From NCBI RefSeq assembly GCF_947492645.1, contig NZ_CANLMZ010000011.1, positions 1-42,472 of the forward strand: a DNA stretch of 42,472 nucleotides. Reading direction: 5' to 3'. Shown here one piece after another: positions 17,724 to 27,665 of this stretch. The notes under the pieces were generated by a model, which saw only the letters and a program-made list of their open reading frames with translations, made no database searches and was not told the DNA's origin. A program made the position numbers and the translations under genes. This stretch comes from an uncultured Pontibacter sp. (GTDB lineage: Bacteria; Bacteroidota; Bacteroidia; Cytophagales; Hymenobacteraceae). The stretch's first letter is position 1. Each line of letters opens with the position of its first letter.

Positions 17724-18371
17724 ATGAGCAGTATTCCTATTCACCCTGTACCGGATGCAAAAGCGCTGCAAGAGCTGACAAAGCTCTCGGCAGGTAGTTT
17801 CAAGGCTTTTCTCTACGATTGCGACGGCACTCTAGCCGACAACATGCAGGCTCATAAAGATACGTATGTTAAGGTAGCGGCCAATAAAGGCGTAAAAATC
17901 GATCCAGCCATTATAGATGAGTTTGCTGGACTTCCTATCCCGGAGGTAGTTGTTGAAATCAACAAACGGTACAATTGCCATTTTGACCCGAAAGAGTTTG
18001 CTGCCATGAAATCGACGCTTTTCTTTGAGGAATTTATAAGTAAGACAAAGCCTGTTGGGTTTGTAGTAGCTCATCTAAAAAACCATGTTGGCAAAGTAAA
18101 GATTGGCGTGGTTTCGGGAGGTGCCAGAAAAGCTATTCAGAAAACGTTAGAAGTACTTCAAATCGATAACCTATGTGAGGTGTTGGTCTGTGCTGAAGAT
18201 ACCCCTCAAGGCAAACCTCATCCAGATCCGCTTCTTTTGGCCGCCAAAAAACTCGGTGTTGCGCCTGAAGATTGCCTGGTGTTTGAAGATGGTGAGCCGG
18301 GTGTACGAGCGGCTATAGCTGCCGGTATGAAATGGATACGTGTTGATCAACTTAACGCATCTGTGAAGTAG
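17724..18371 (+). CDS. HAD-superfamily phosphatase, beta-phosphoglucomutase-like
   Basis: This 215-residue HAD-IA hydrolase has motif I at YDCDGTLADN, motif II VVSGGARK, the Lys of motif III near GKPHPDP and motif IV FEDGEPGVRAA. The helical cap lies after motif I, as in beta-phosphoglucomutase and sugar phosphatases. It begins 57 bp after the AUR1-like gene and ends before the operon terminator. A speculative link is dephosphorylation of inositol phosphate or another sugar phosphate, but the substrate cannot be read from sequence. Confidence 0.88.
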   Translation: MSSIPIHPVPDAKALQELTKLSAGSFKAFLYDCDGTLADNMQAHKDTYVKVAANKGVKIDPAIIDEFAGLPIPEVVVEINKRYNCHFDPKEFAAMKSTLFFEEFISKTKPVGFVVAHLKNHVGKVKIGVVSGGARKAIQKTLEVLQIDNLCEVLVCAEDTPQGKPHPDPLLLAAKKLGVAPEDCLVFEDGEPGVRAAIAAGMKWIRVDQLNASVK

Positions 18372-18489
18372 GAACTGCGCCTGGTGGTAGTTCAGTAAAC
18401 TGGTATTGTAGGTTTATAAGTATAGCTTATGCAAAGAGCTGCACCAGGAATTAGGAAAAGAAACAGCGCGATTATACTTGCAAATTTTT

Positions 18490-18521
18490 AAACCCTTATA
18501 CCGGAGCAGGTATAAGGGTTT
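18490..18521 (+). terminator. Rho-independent terminator of the lipid operon
   Basis: A 13-bp perfect stem (AAACCCTTATACC, 18490-18502, with 18509-18521) has a 6-nt loop, and T-rich sequence runs to about 18530. This is the strongest intrinsic terminator in the window and closes the 12-kb co-directional gene set. Confidence 0.9.
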
Positions 18522-18696
18522 TTTTATTTTTAATTGCTGATTTACAAGTTGCTAGCTGTGTGGCTGCATTCAAATTGGCCCGTCCATAGAAGGTTTTAAA
18601 AGGGAGTGTTTAGGAGTTAAGTTCACATACCTCATGCAATTTGCGTAAAGCAGTTATCGTAAACTTGTAAAGCCTGGATCAACAGCATTTAACGCT
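18522..18696. other. Short leader region before mscS
   Basis: With the terminator it forms a gene-free stretch of 325 bp (18372-18696). A TTTG followed 16 nt later by TAAACTTG (one mismatch to TAnnTTTG) near 18640-18670 may be the mscS promoter. Confidence 0.3.
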
Positions 18697-20364
18697 ATGT
18701 TTTCTAAGAACCTGTCTTTCTCATCTGTAAAAACACACACTTTTAAATTAGGAGCCATGCTGCTGTGCATACTTTGCCTGTGTTGCGACATGCCACAGGT
18801 ATATGCCCAGGAAGGTCCTGCAGATACAACAGCGCTAACTAACCCTGAATGGCCTCTTGACTCATTGGGCAGGCGAACACCGCGCGGAACAGTAGAAGGC
18901 TTTATTTCGGCTGTGGCTGACCAGGACTATACCAAAGCGGCCCTTTACCTCAACATAGACACCACGCTGGTAGCTGAACAGGAGGGACCGGTGCTGGCAC
19001 AGGCATTGCAGGAGCTAATGGACCGCAGCGGTAAACTAATGCCCTTCTCCTGGATGAACAACACCTACGATGGGATTACGGATGATAACCTGGGCCCAAA
19101 CCTGGACAGAGTAGGAACCATCATTATCAATACAGAAGAAGTAGATTTAATTGTTGAGCAAACCAAAGATGCAGCAGGAGGCCCTGTTTGGCTTTTTTCG
19201 TCTCAGACGGTAAAGCGTATTCCACTCCCGGTAAAAGAAAACACAGCAGCCTCTTTAGTAGATAAAGTATCGCCGGAAGCACTCGAAGAACACAAATGGG
19301 GAGGCGTGCCTGTTGGGCATTGGCTCAGTATTGTGCTGTTGGCTGTCATCGCTTATTTGCTTTCGAAAGGTATTGTAGCATTCATTCTTTTCTTGATTCC
19401 ATTAATCTGGCATAAAGCACGCCAGGAAACAACTGCAGGTATTTTGCGTGCTTTTGCGCTGCCGGTTAAGCTTTACCTGGCAGTATGGCTGTTTGTGTTT
19501 GCAAGCCGGTATGCAGGCATCTCTATTATTGTGCGTCTCAGGCTAAGCGAATTAACTGTTATTGTGGGCCTAGTGGCTATGCTGCTGCTTGTGTGGCGGC
19601 TCTTGGATTTCCTGTCCCGGTTTTTTGAAAGACGGTTGTCGAGACGTGGGAACCAGGCTGGTTTGTCGGCTGTGCTGTTTCTGCGCCGGGGCATAAAAGT
19701 GGCCTTACTGGTACTAGGTGTAATTTTAGCCCTTGATACATTTGGGTTTGATGTTACAGCCGGCCTTGCAGCATTGGGTATTGGTGGTATAGCTTTAGCC
19801 CTGGGCGCTCAAAAAACAGTTGAAAATTTTGTAGGGAGTGTTACGCTCATTGCAGACCAACCGATCAGGGTGGGTGATTTTTGTAAAGTGGGCAATATTA
19901 CCGGTACGGTAGAGCAGATTGGAATGCGCTCCACCCGCATCAGAACGGCAGAGCGCACCATAGTCACCATTCCAAATGGGGAGTTTTCTTCGCAGCAGAT
20001 CGAAAACTTCGCGCCCCGCGACCAGTTCCTGCTTAATCCCATACTTCGGTTGCGGTACGATACAACGCCAGATCAGATCAGTTACCTGCTTAAAGAGATA
20101 AGATCGGCACTTATGGCGCATGAGAAAATCAACCCGAAGCAGGTACGTGTACGTTTCACAGAGTTTGGCCACGACTCGCTTAACCTGGAGATTTATACAT
20201 ATGTGAACGCAACAGATTATAATGACTTCCTGGAAATAAAAGAAGGATTGTTTTTGGAGATGATGGCCATACTTAATGCCAGCGGCACAAGCCTTGCCTT
20301 ACCAACGCAGATGCTTTTCCTGTCAAAAGATAAAGGCTACTCTAGCGAAACAGGGGAGGGATAA
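18697..20364 (+). CDS. Mechanosensitive ion channel, MscS family
   Basis: The 555-residue protein begins with a signal peptide (to about VYAQ). A periplasmic domain of some 170 residues follows, then several membrane segments, then the MscS core. The pore-lining helix region contains AALGIGGIALALGAQKTVEN. The beta domain follows with IADQPIRVGDFCKVGNITG and IVTIPNGEFSSQQIEN. It probably relieves osmotic stress at the inner membrane. The N-terminal domain (TPRGTVEGFISAVADQDYTK) is shared by many Bacteroidota MscS proteins. It appears to be monocistronic. Confidence 0.92.
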   Translation: MFSKNLSFSSVKTHTFKLGAMLLCILCLCCDMPQVYAQEGPADTTALTNPEWPLDSLGRRTPRGTVEGFISAVADQDYTKAALYLNIDTTLVAEQEGPVLAQALQELMDRSGKLMPFSWMNNTYDGITDDNLGPNLDRVGTIIINTEEVDLIVEQTKDAAGGPVWLFSSQTVKRIPLPVKENTAASLVDKVSPEALEEHKWGGVPVGHWLSIVLLAVIAYLLSKGIVAFILFLIPLIWHKARQETTAGILRAFALPVKLYLAVWLFVFASRYAGISIIVRLRLSELTVIVGLVAMLLLVWRLLDFLSRFFERRLSRRGNQAGLSAVLFLRRGIKVALLVLGVILALDTFGFDVTAGLAALGIGGIALALGAQKTVENFVGSVTLIADQPIRVGDFCKVGNITGTVEQIGMRSTRIRTAERTIVTIPNGEFSSQQIENFAPRDQFLLNPILRLRYDTTPDQISYLLKEIRSALMAHEKINPKQVRVRFTEFGHDSLNLEIYTYVNATDYNDFLEIKEGLFLEMMAILNASGTSLALPTQMLFLSKDKGYSSETGEG

Positions 20365-20639
20365 GGTAGAGGCTACTCTCAACACAGGGTATAAAGTATA
20401 CTCGCCTTAATGGGGAGGAGTTGGAGAACCGGGCTAATAAGTATGGATTAAATCTACTTCGAAGCCAAGTATAAGTTTGCAGATGCACGATTTCAATCTT
20501 TAAAATTTTTATTTTTCCGATTGCTCTTAAAATGATCCAGAGCCGGAGAAAACCTATCTGCTGCAATGTAAAACACTAGCATTGGCAGCGCCCTCGAAAC
20601 TGGATGTAGTGGTTTTAATACAGCATCTTTAAACCGTAT

Positions 20640-21368
20640 TTACATCAAGCCTCTGAGCTTTCTGTAGAAACTCTCGCTGTAGCTATCACTAATCGGTATC
20701 ACCTGCTCACCAATCCAGATCCTGTTCTTTTCAATGTGATCTATCTTATCAATAGCTACCATAAACGACCTGTGTACGCGGGCAAAATCCTGAGCGGGCA
20801 GCAGTTCTTCCAGCTTAGCAAAACTCAGCAGGGTCATGATCTTATCTTTGGTTGTATGGATACGCAGGTAATCTTTCATGCCTTCCACAAAAAGAATTTC
20901 CCTGGTTGAAATCTTTTGGATACGATGGCCCACTTTTAAAAATATGTATTCCTGCTCATGCTTTTGCTCAGCTATACTTTCCTTTTTTTCTGGGTGTTGG
21001 CGGGCACATTGTTCCTGGTACAAGCGCAGTACACCTTTGTAGAATCTTTCAAACGAGAAGGGTTTAACTAAATAATCTTTCACTTCCAGCTCAAATGCTT
21101 TCAGAGCGTACTGGTCGTAAGCTGTGGTCAGGATGATCATCGGCTTCGGATTCAGCATTGGGATAAAGCTTAAACCATCCAGATCAGGCATATTAACGTC
21201 CAGAAAAAGCAGGTCGGGTTTATCTCTATCTATTTGGGCAGCTGCTTCCAGAGGGCTCATAAAGATGCCTTTCAGCTCCAGGAAATGAACTTTCGATACA
21301 TACTCTTCCAATATTTCCTGAGCCAGGTGCTCGTCGTCAATGATATAGCAGGTGAGCTTCTCTTTCAT
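20640..21368 (-). CDS. LytTR-family response regulator
   Basis: The protein has 242 residues. The receiver domain shows the acidic pair in IIDDEHLA, the phosphoacceptor Asp57 in FLDVNMPDLDG and the Lys in YLVKPFSFERF. The C-terminal LytTR DNA-binding domain contains ILFVEGMKDYLRIHT and VHRSFMVAIDKI. It overlaps the histidine kinase gene by about 30 bp, so the pair is co-translated. The divergent ABC transporter operon across the intergenic region is the likely target. Confidence 0.95.
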   Translation of the reverse strand: MKEKLTCYIIDDEHLAQEILEEYVSKVHFLELKGIFMSPLEAAAQIDRDKPDLLFLDVNMPDLDGLSFIPMLNPKPMIILTTAYDQYALKAFELEVKDYLVKPFSFERFYKGVLRLYQEQCARQHPEKKESIAEQKHEQEYIFLKVGHRIQKISTREILFVEGMKDYLRIHTTKDKIMTLLSFAKLEELLPAQDFARVHRSFMVAIDKIDHIEKNRIWIGEQVIPISDSYSESFYRKLRGLM

Positions 21369-22374
21369 GCACTTGTGTCTGAAGATGATGTATCGCTAAA
21401 GTTACAGTAAATTGCCCGCCTGTATTGCTGATTTCCAGGCTGTGCTGATCCGGGTATAGCAATGCCAAACGTTTACGAACATTAGGCAGGCCAATGCCAC
21501 CGGGTTCTTCTAACGTATTCCCCTGATTACTGCCTATCGGATTTTGAACGCTTAAAGTAAGGGTGTTTTCTTTTACGATCAGGCGTACGTTTATAGCACC
21601 AGGTTCTAAACGGGCCGGGCTATGCTTGTAGGCATTCTCCAGTAGGTGAATAAAAAGTAATGGGGCAATGTGGCTGGACTCTATGCTGCCTTCTACAACA
21701 AGGTCTGCAACTGGGCTTTTTTTATAACGGAGCTGTTGTAAGCTCATATAATCCTGCAGGTAATTGATCTCTCTAGATAGAGGTACTGTAGCAGCGTTTG
21801 ATTCATAGATCATGTAGCGCATCAGAGAGGCTAAACGTATGACGGCTTCCGGAGCTGCCGGTGCCTGTTTATATACCAGGGTATGGATATTATTAAGGGT
21901 ATTAAACAGAAAGTGCGGGTTGATCTGTGATTTTAGATAGTATAGCTCCGCTTGTATAGCCTGTTTCTCCAGTTGTTCTTTTTTGATTGTATTGATTACC
22001 AGATTCTCCGTAACCCTGGCCAGCCAGCTTAGAAAGATAAATGGTAGTACAATGGAAAACAGGGAGACGAAATAATATTCAGAAAAAAGGTCAAGGGTGT
22101 CAAGCTTTTTGTAGTGCAGAAGCCAATATATGAAAGGACCGCTCAATAGGATACCTGTCAGCCTTAGCAGATAAGCACCTTTCTTTCTTTTACCTGCGTA
22201 GCGTGTCAGGAGAAAGAAATGGCTGTAAAAAACGTACAAGCTTGTCAGCAGGACTACTGCGGTTAACTTAAACCAATATGCGGTATCCTGGCTTAGCTGC
22301 AAGGCTATCAACAAACTAAACAAAATCCAGAGACAGATATGGATCAGCGTGAATACCTTTTTTATTCTATCCAT
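21337..22374 (-). CDS. LytS/YehU-type sensor histidine kinase
   Basis: This 345-residue kinase has four predicted membrane segments in the first 120 residues and no large sensor domain. The PF06580 phosphoacceptor region has QINPHFLFNTLNNI with His154. The ATPase domain shows HLLENAYKH and the G box GGIGLPNVRKRL. It sits upstream of and overlaps the LytTR regulator. An exact -7 element (TATCTTTG on the minus strand, 22379-22386) lies just before the ATG, so the message may be nearly leaderless. Confidence 0.93.
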   Translation of the reverse strand: MDRIKKVFTLIHICLWILFSLLIALQLSQDTAYWFKLTAVVLLTSLYVFYSHFFLLTRYAGKRKKGAYLLRLTGILLSGPFIYWLLHYKKLDTLDLFSEYYFVSLFSIVLPFIFLSWLARVTENLVINTIKKEQLEKQAIQAELYYLKSQINPHFLFNTLNNIHTLVYKQAPAAPEAVIRLASLMRYMIYESNAATVPLSREINYLQDYMSLQQLRYKKSPVADLVVEGSIESSHIAPLLFIHLLENAYKHSPARLEPGAINVRLIVKENTLTLSVQNPIGSNQGNTLEEPGGIGLPNVRKRLALLYPDQHSLEISNTGGQFTVTLAIHHLQTQVHEREAHLLYH

Positions 22375-22378
22375 TATA

Positions 22379-22386
22379 CAAAGATA
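22379..22386 (-). promoter_or_regulatory. -7 element of the histidine kinase gene
   Basis: TATCTTTG matches TAnnTTTG exactly and lies 4 bp before the start codon, which would make the mRNA leaderless or nearly so. No clear TTTG is found at -33. Confidence 0.35.
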
Positions 22387-22630
22387 TTTTTTCCTGCCAC
22401 TCCTTTACTACCTACTCGGCGAGTGCCTTATAACAATCTACGAATTAGCTAACGAAGCCTGCAAGTGCTTTGGCGGAAGCAAAGCTGGCACTAGTCGATT
22501 GATTCACGGCAGTAGCATATTGCTTTTTGCTTCCTTTTCCAGTTGAGGTTTCTTTATACTATGAAGCGTGGGCTTATCCTGTACGATAATCTGCCTCCTT
22601 TATGCTATAAGATCAAGAACAAATCAAACT

Positions 22631-23557
22631 ATGGGAAATCATCCAATCAGCCTGTCTATCCGCAATGTCTCTAAAACCTACGACAATGGTGTGCAGGCAT
22701 TAAACAATATTTCGCTGGACATTCCAAACGGCATGTATGGCTTACTAGGGCCAAATGGCGCTGGCAAATCTACGCTGATGCGCATTCTGGCAACTTTGCA
22801 GGAACCAGACAGCGGCAGTATTAAGCTCGGGGAAATAAATGTACTGAAACAGCAGGACCAAGTACGCCAGACGCTGGGGTACCTGCCGCAGGAATTTGGG
22901 CTTTACCCTAAAGCAAGGGCGGAAGATATGCTCGATTACTTTGCTGTGCTCAAAGGCATTACCAACCGGGCTTCCAGAAGAGAAGTGGTAGAAGCATTAC
23001 TGAAGCAAACAAACCTTTGGGAAAAACGGAAGCAGAAGTTAGGCACCTTCTCAGGTGGTATGAAGCAACGTTTTGGTGTGGCTGCCGCGCTGTTGGGTAA
23101 CCCTAAACTGATGATCGTAGATGAGCCTACAGCCGGCTTGGACCCAGCAGAACGGGTACGTTTCCTGAACTTATTGAGCGATTTGGGAGAAAACAGCGTG
23201 GTTATACTTTCGACGCATATTGTGGAAGATGTGAGTGAGCTTTGCACCCGCATGGCCATCATCAACAAAGGGCAAATTTTGCAGGAAGCAGAGCCTTTAA
23301 AAGCAGTAGAGGGGCTGCAGGGATTGATCTGGCGCCGTATTGTGGAGAAAAGTATGTTGCCGGAGTTGGAACGGGAGTATAAGGTTATCTCTACCAAACT
23401 GTTAAGCGGACGAACAGTAGTCCATGTCTACAGCGATGAAAATCCTGGCAATAGCTTTGAACTGGTGGCTCCTGATCTGGAAGATGTCTACTTCGCCACC
23501 ATGGCAGGACATCACCAAAAGCAAGTGATGCAACAGGAAAGAGAGGTGCAGCTATGA
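22631..23557 (+). CDS. ABC transporter ATP-binding protein
   Basis: This 308-residue ATPase has Walker A GPNGAGKST, the Q-loop at LGYLPQEFG, signature FSGGMKQR, Walker B LMIVDEPTAGLDP and the switch His in ILSTHI. The ATG at 22631 was chosen since an upstream GTG start (22568) adds 21 unrelated residues. It overlaps the next gene by ATGA and forms an exporter with it. The divergent LytS/LytTR pair probably regulates it. Confidence 0.95.
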   Translation: MGNHPISLSIRNVSKTYDNGVQALNNISLDIPNGMYGLLGPNGAGKSTLMRILATLQEPDSGSIKLGEINVLKQQDQVRQTLGYLPQEFGLYPKARAEDMLDYFAVLKGITNRASRREVVEALLKQTNLWEKRKQKLGTFSGGMKQRFGVAAALLGNPKLMIVDEPTAGLDPAERVRFLNLLSDLGENSVVILSTHIVEDVSELCTRMAIINKGQILQEAEPLKAVEGLQGLIWRRIVEKSMLPELEREYKVISTKLLSGRTVVHVYSDENPGNSFELVAPDLEDVYFATMAGHHQKQVMQQEREVQL

Positions 23558-26500
23558 AGTTCTGGACAATTTTTCGCTTCGAGTTCGCCTATCTTGTAGG
23601 CCGCACCTCTACCTGGCTCTATTTAACTGTCCTGCTTGCATTCACAATCATCATGAATCTGATCATATCACCTGGTGATGGCGTATACCCAAACAATACC
23701 TTCCTTATTACGGCTATTACTGTTATGGGTGGCTTTCTTTGGCTTGTAATGGGCGCATCCACAGCAGGCGAAGCAGCAGCGCGAGACATGCAGACGCGAA
23801 TACATCCCCTGACCTACAGTACACCGGTTACAAAACTTAATTACCTGGGTGGGAGATTTTTAGCAGCTTTTCTGGTGAACGTGCTGCTTATACTTTCTTT
23901 GCCTGTAGGTACGCTGCTTTCCTTTTACCTGCCAGGTTTGGCAGAGGAAGGGTTATTACCTTTCAGGCCATCGGTTTATCTGAATGTATACTTCCTGATT
24001 GCCTTACCAAATGTTTTTATAGCAACAGCGCTACAATTCACTTTTGCAGCACTTAGCCGCCAGGTGATGACGAGTTATTTAGCCAGCTTGGTCTTGGCAC
24101 TTGTTGCTCAGATTTTAGCCATTGCGGTGGCAAAGCTGTTCGGTAACTGGGACCTGGTAAAATTACTGGACCCGGTAGGAGTAGCCGGTATTGTAGGTAA
24201 CGAACTGCAAACATGGACGCCAACAGATAAAAATACGCGACTTGTAACGCTGCAAGGAATGTTTCTTTTGAATCGGATCTTGTGGATTAGCGTAGCCTTA
24301 GGGGTGATGTCGCTAACCTACCTCCGTTTCAGTTTTATGCATCCTGAAACAAGCAGCTGGTGGAAATACTTTAAGCGGCGTTCAAAAGTAGAGGCTAGTA
24401 CGATTGCTGATACTACCATAATTAGAGTCCCCGCCATTCAGGTTCCGCAGGTTCAGCGAAGTTTCGGTTTTGCCACTTATTTCCAGCAGACGCTCAGGAT
24501 TGGGAGAGCATCTTTTGGGAAGATAGCCACACACCCGCTAGGACTTTTACTAGTTGGTGTAATTTCCTTCCTGTCAGTAATATTTAGTGATAAAATAATT
24601 AACAAGTTTGGAATTCCGCTGCACCCAACTACCCAGCAGGTGGTAGACTACCTAACCGCTTCTGTAAGTAATATCAGTACGCCATGGGTGGTTATTCCGC
24701 TGCTCATTATGTACTTTACTGGCATGCTCGTCTGGCATGAACGGAATGCAGGCATAAGCGACATTGCGGATGCGGCACCTGTTCCGGAGTGGGCCCTCTT
24801 CACAGGTAAATTTCTGGGGCTAAGTTTCATCATCGTGGTATGGATGGCATTAGTCATGGCCGGAGGTATAGGGATGCAGTTAATGTTGGGCTACGATAAA
24901 TTAGAATTAGGCTTGTACGTGCAGGCACTTTTCGGACTTCAGCTGATAGACTACCTGCTCTTTGCCCTGCTTGCTCTTGTGGTACACGTCGTAGTGAATC
25001 AAAAACATATTGGCTACCTGGTGGTGCTATTGGTTTTCAGCTTTATGGCTTTTCCTTCCACTTTTCAGGTGGAGCATACTATGCTCATTTTTGGGACTGA
25101 CCCGGGCTGGTGGTACACCGATATGCGTGGCTTTGGACCAACCCTTGGTCCGTGGCTTTGGTTTAAACTATACTGGGTAGCCTGGGCTTTGCTATTGGCA
25201 GCAGGGGCGCGGTTGCTTTGGGCAAGAGGAAGAGAACAAAGTATAAAATATCGCCTAAAGCTAGTACAGCGCCGTTTTACGCCTTCAACAACATGGGTTG
25301 CCATACTTGGTGCAGTACTTTTAGTTACTTTAGGAAGCTTCATTTTCTATAACACGAATGTGCGGAACGAGTACCTGACCAACTCCGACATACTTGAGCG
25401 AAAAGCTGAATACGAACGACGCTATAGCCAGTACAGAAACACACCGCAACCCCAACTGACGGCTACTAAGTTGCACGTCGAGATTTACCCTGAACAGCTA
25501 GAAGTAGAGATACGGGCAGCTTATACATTGGTAAACAAGGAAGCAGTAGCCATAGATTCTTTCCTTTTTGGTAGTGTTGCGGGTATAGCGCCCGCCGAAA
25601 TAAGTTTTAGTAGGCCAGCTGCCGGTGTGTTACAGGACAATGAATTAAGCCAGTACCTTTACGAGCTAGAGAGACCATTACAGCCAGGTGATTCGCTCAA
25701 GTTGAACTTCGAGGTAAAATACAAACATCAGGATTTCGGGCATAATAGCACGAAAGTACTGGTAGTGGAGAATGGCACTTACTTCACGAACTTTGACCTG
25801 CTTCCTATTGTTGGCTATCAACATTACAGGGAAATAGATGATGCGGTTCTGAGAAAGAAGCATAACCTTGTTGCACGACCTGCCATACCTTCTCTTAATG
25901 ATGAAGAGGCGCGTAAAAAGCCGTTCAGTAAAGATCAGGCTACCTTCGAAGCCATTATAGGCACTATAAAAGATGAAGTAGCCGTTGCGCCTGGTGCTTT
26001 ACACCGAACATGGATAAAAGGTGACCGCCGGTACTTTCATTACAAAACTGATGCGGCTATTGGGGGCGAATATTCCATCTTATCAGGGAAATATGCGGTG
26101 CATGAAAGCAAGTGGAATGATGTGGCGATCAGAATTTACTACTATCCGGACCATGCACAAAATATAGACCGAATGCTCCGGAGCGTAAAGGCTTCGCTGG
26201 CGTATTTCACAGAGCAATTTGGACCTTACCCCTATACACATTTCACGGTAGTAGAACGCGCTGGCCCTGGTGGTGGTGCAACTGCGGATGCAGGTATAAT
26301 ATACTATGGAGAGCAGTATGCTCTGATGAACCCCGATGACAGTCCGGATGGCTTTGACCTGCCTTTTTATATTTTGGCGCACGAAGTAGGGCACCAATGG
26401 TGGGGAATGGCCCGGTTAACACCTGCAAACGTGGAGGGGGCCGGAGTGCTGATTGAGGGGCTCGCTGTATATTCGGGTATGCAGGTGCTGGAGAAGAACT

Positions 26501-27144
26501 ATGGGGATGCTCATTTGCGACAATACGTAAGCTATCTGCATTCTTCCTATGAAATGCCACGCTCCCTTGCAACAGCTTCTCTATTGCAAGCAAATGAAGA
26601 CTTTTTATACTACCGAAAGGGTGGGCTCGCCATGCATGCTCTAAGCAAATACATTGGTAAAGACAAGGTTAATGGTGCACTTCGGCAGCTGCTCCATAAA
26701 CGCACATCAGCAGAACTACCTATGCCGACTACCTTAGATCTTTACCAGGAAATACAAACTGCTACACCGGATTCGCTGCATTACCTGTTACATGACCTGT
26801 TTAAGGAGAATACGTATTGGCGACTCAAAACAAATGGAATGAGAGTTAAGCAAACGAAGGCCGGTAACTGGGAGGTAACGCTGACGGTACACGCGCAAAA
26901 GGTGGTAGTAGATAGTATGGGATCTGAAAACGACGTGCCGATGAATGACTGGCTGGAAGTTGGTATATATGAGGACGGTAAAGGGTTAAACGAACCACTT
27001 TATCTCCAGATGCACCGCATCCAGTCGGGTGAGCAAACCATCAAGGTAACAGTACCGCGAAAGCCCGATCGTGGCGGGATAGACCCAAACCACCTGATGA
27101 TAGACCTGAGACTTGATGATAATATAATGCAAACAGGCGGGTAA
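23554..27144 (+). CDS. ABC permease fused to an M1-family aminopeptidase
   Basis: The protein has 1196 residues. The first 600 or so carry two sets of about six membrane helices typical of ABC-2 permeases. After a final helix near residues 580-600 comes a soluble domain similar to M1 peptidases. The zinc site is HEVGHQWWG with a downstream LIEGLA Glu, 20 residues apart rather than the classic 18. GGGATADAGIIYY replaces the GAMEN loop, and FLYYRKGG supplies the probable catalytic Tyr. The peptidase should face the periplasm. This architecture recurs in Bacteroidota; what is exported or cleaved is unknown. Confidence 0.9.
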   Translation: MKFWTIFRFEFAYLVGRTSTWLYLTVLLAFTIIMNLIISPGDGVYPNNTFLITAITVMGGFLWLVMGASTAGEAAARDMQTRIHPLTYSTPVTKLNYLGGRFLAAFLVNVLLILSLPVGTLLSFYLPGLAEEGLLPFRPSVYLNVYFLIALPNVFIATALQFTFAALSRQVMTSYLASLVLALVAQILAIAVAKLFGNWDLVKLLDPVGVAGIVGNELQTWTPTDKNTRLVTLQGMFLLNRILWISVALGVMSLTYLRFSFMHPETSSWWKYFKRRSKVEASTIADTTIIRVPAIQVPQVQRSFGFATYFQQTLRIGRASFGKIATHPLGLLLVGVISFLSVIFSDKIINKFGIPLHPTTQQVVDYLTASVSNISTPWVVIPLLIMYFTGMLVWHERNAGISDIADAAPVPEWALFTGKFLGLSFIIVVWMALVMAGGIGMQLMLGYDKLELGLYVQALFGLQLIDYLLFALLALVVHVVVNQKHIGYLVVLLVFSFMAFPSTFQVEHTMLIFGTDPGWWYTDMRGFGPTLGPWLWFKLYWVAWALLLAAGARLLWARGREQSIKYRLKLVQRRFTPSTTWVAILGAVLLVTLGSFIFYNTNVRNEYLTNSDILERKAEYERRYSQYRNTPQPQLTATKLHVEIYPEQLEVEIRAAYTLVNKEAVAIDSFLFGSVAGIAPAEISFSRPAAGVLQDNELSQYLYELERPLQPGDSLKLNFEVKYKHQDFGHNSTKVLVVENGTYFTNFDLLPIVGYQHYREIDDAVLRKKHNLVARPAIPSLNDEEARKKPFSKDQATFEAIIGTIKDEVAVAPGALHRTWIKGDRRYFHYKTDAAIGGEYSILSGKYAVHESKWNDVAIRIYYYPDHAQNIDRMLRSVKASLAYFTEQFGPYPYTHFTVVERAGPGGGATADAGIIYYGEQYALMNPDDSPDGFDLPFYILAHEVGHQWWGMARLTPANVEGAGVLIEGLAVYSGMQVLEKNYGDAHLRQYVSYLHSSYEMPRSLATASLLQANEDFLYYRKGGLAMHALSKYIGKDKVNGALRQLLHKRTSAELPMPTTLDLYQEIQTATPDSLHYLLHDLFKENTYWRLKTNGMRVKQTKAGNWEVTLTVHAQKVVVDSMGSENDVPMNDWLEVGIYEDGKGLNEPLYLQMHRIQSGEQTIKVTVPRKPDRGGIDPNHLMIDLRLDDNIMQTGG

Positions 27145-27263
27145 TAAAGCGCGGCTGTAAGTGCGTATTTTAATATGAACTTTGTTTAAGTCAACTTTTC
27201 CGGCCTTCTGCAGTATGCAATGGGTAGGAAAGTATAAATCGTGTCATTTTAGTATCAAAGGAA

Positions 27264-27665
27264 ATGGGAATAACATTAGAACAGGCGCAAAAGGCCGTAC
27301 AAGCAGCTAAGGAAAAAGCACAAGAGTTAAACCTTAAAATGAACATTGCCGTGGTTGACGCTGGCGCAAACCTGACAGCCTTTGCCCGTATGGATGGAGC
27401 CTGGCTGGGCTCAATAGACATTGCCATACGCAAAGCCAGAACTTCCCGCTTCTTTGATATGCCTACCGGGGACCTGGGGCAAGCCTCTCAACCTGGCGGC
27501 TCATTGTATAACATAGAACATTCTAACGGCGGGTTAATCACATTTCCGGGTGGTATCCCAATCAAGAACAGTAACGGAGATGTCGTTGGTGCTATCGGTG
27601 TGTCGGGCAGTACCGTTGAGAACGACCATGCTGTTGCTGAGGCTGGAATGAAAGCTGCTCTCTAG
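27264..27665 (+). CDS. GlcG/HbpS-family heme-binding-like protein
   Basis: This 133-residue cytosolic protein is of the GlcG/HbpS family (PF03928). Typical segments are MNIAVVDAGANLTAFARMDGA, which opens the core sheet, FPGGIPI, and GAIGVSGSTVENDHAVAEAG at the C-terminus. Family members bind heme or corrinoids or stabilise small-molecule enzymes, and the role here is unclear. It is separated from the permease gene by 119 bp and followed by a strong terminator. Confidence 0.9.
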   Translation: MGITLEQAQKAVQAAKEKAQELNLKMNIAVVDAGANLTAFARMDGAWLGSIDIAIRKARTSRFFDMPTGDLGQASQPGGSLYNIEHSNGGLITFPGGIPIKNSNGDVVGAIGVSGSTVENDHAVAEAGMKAAL

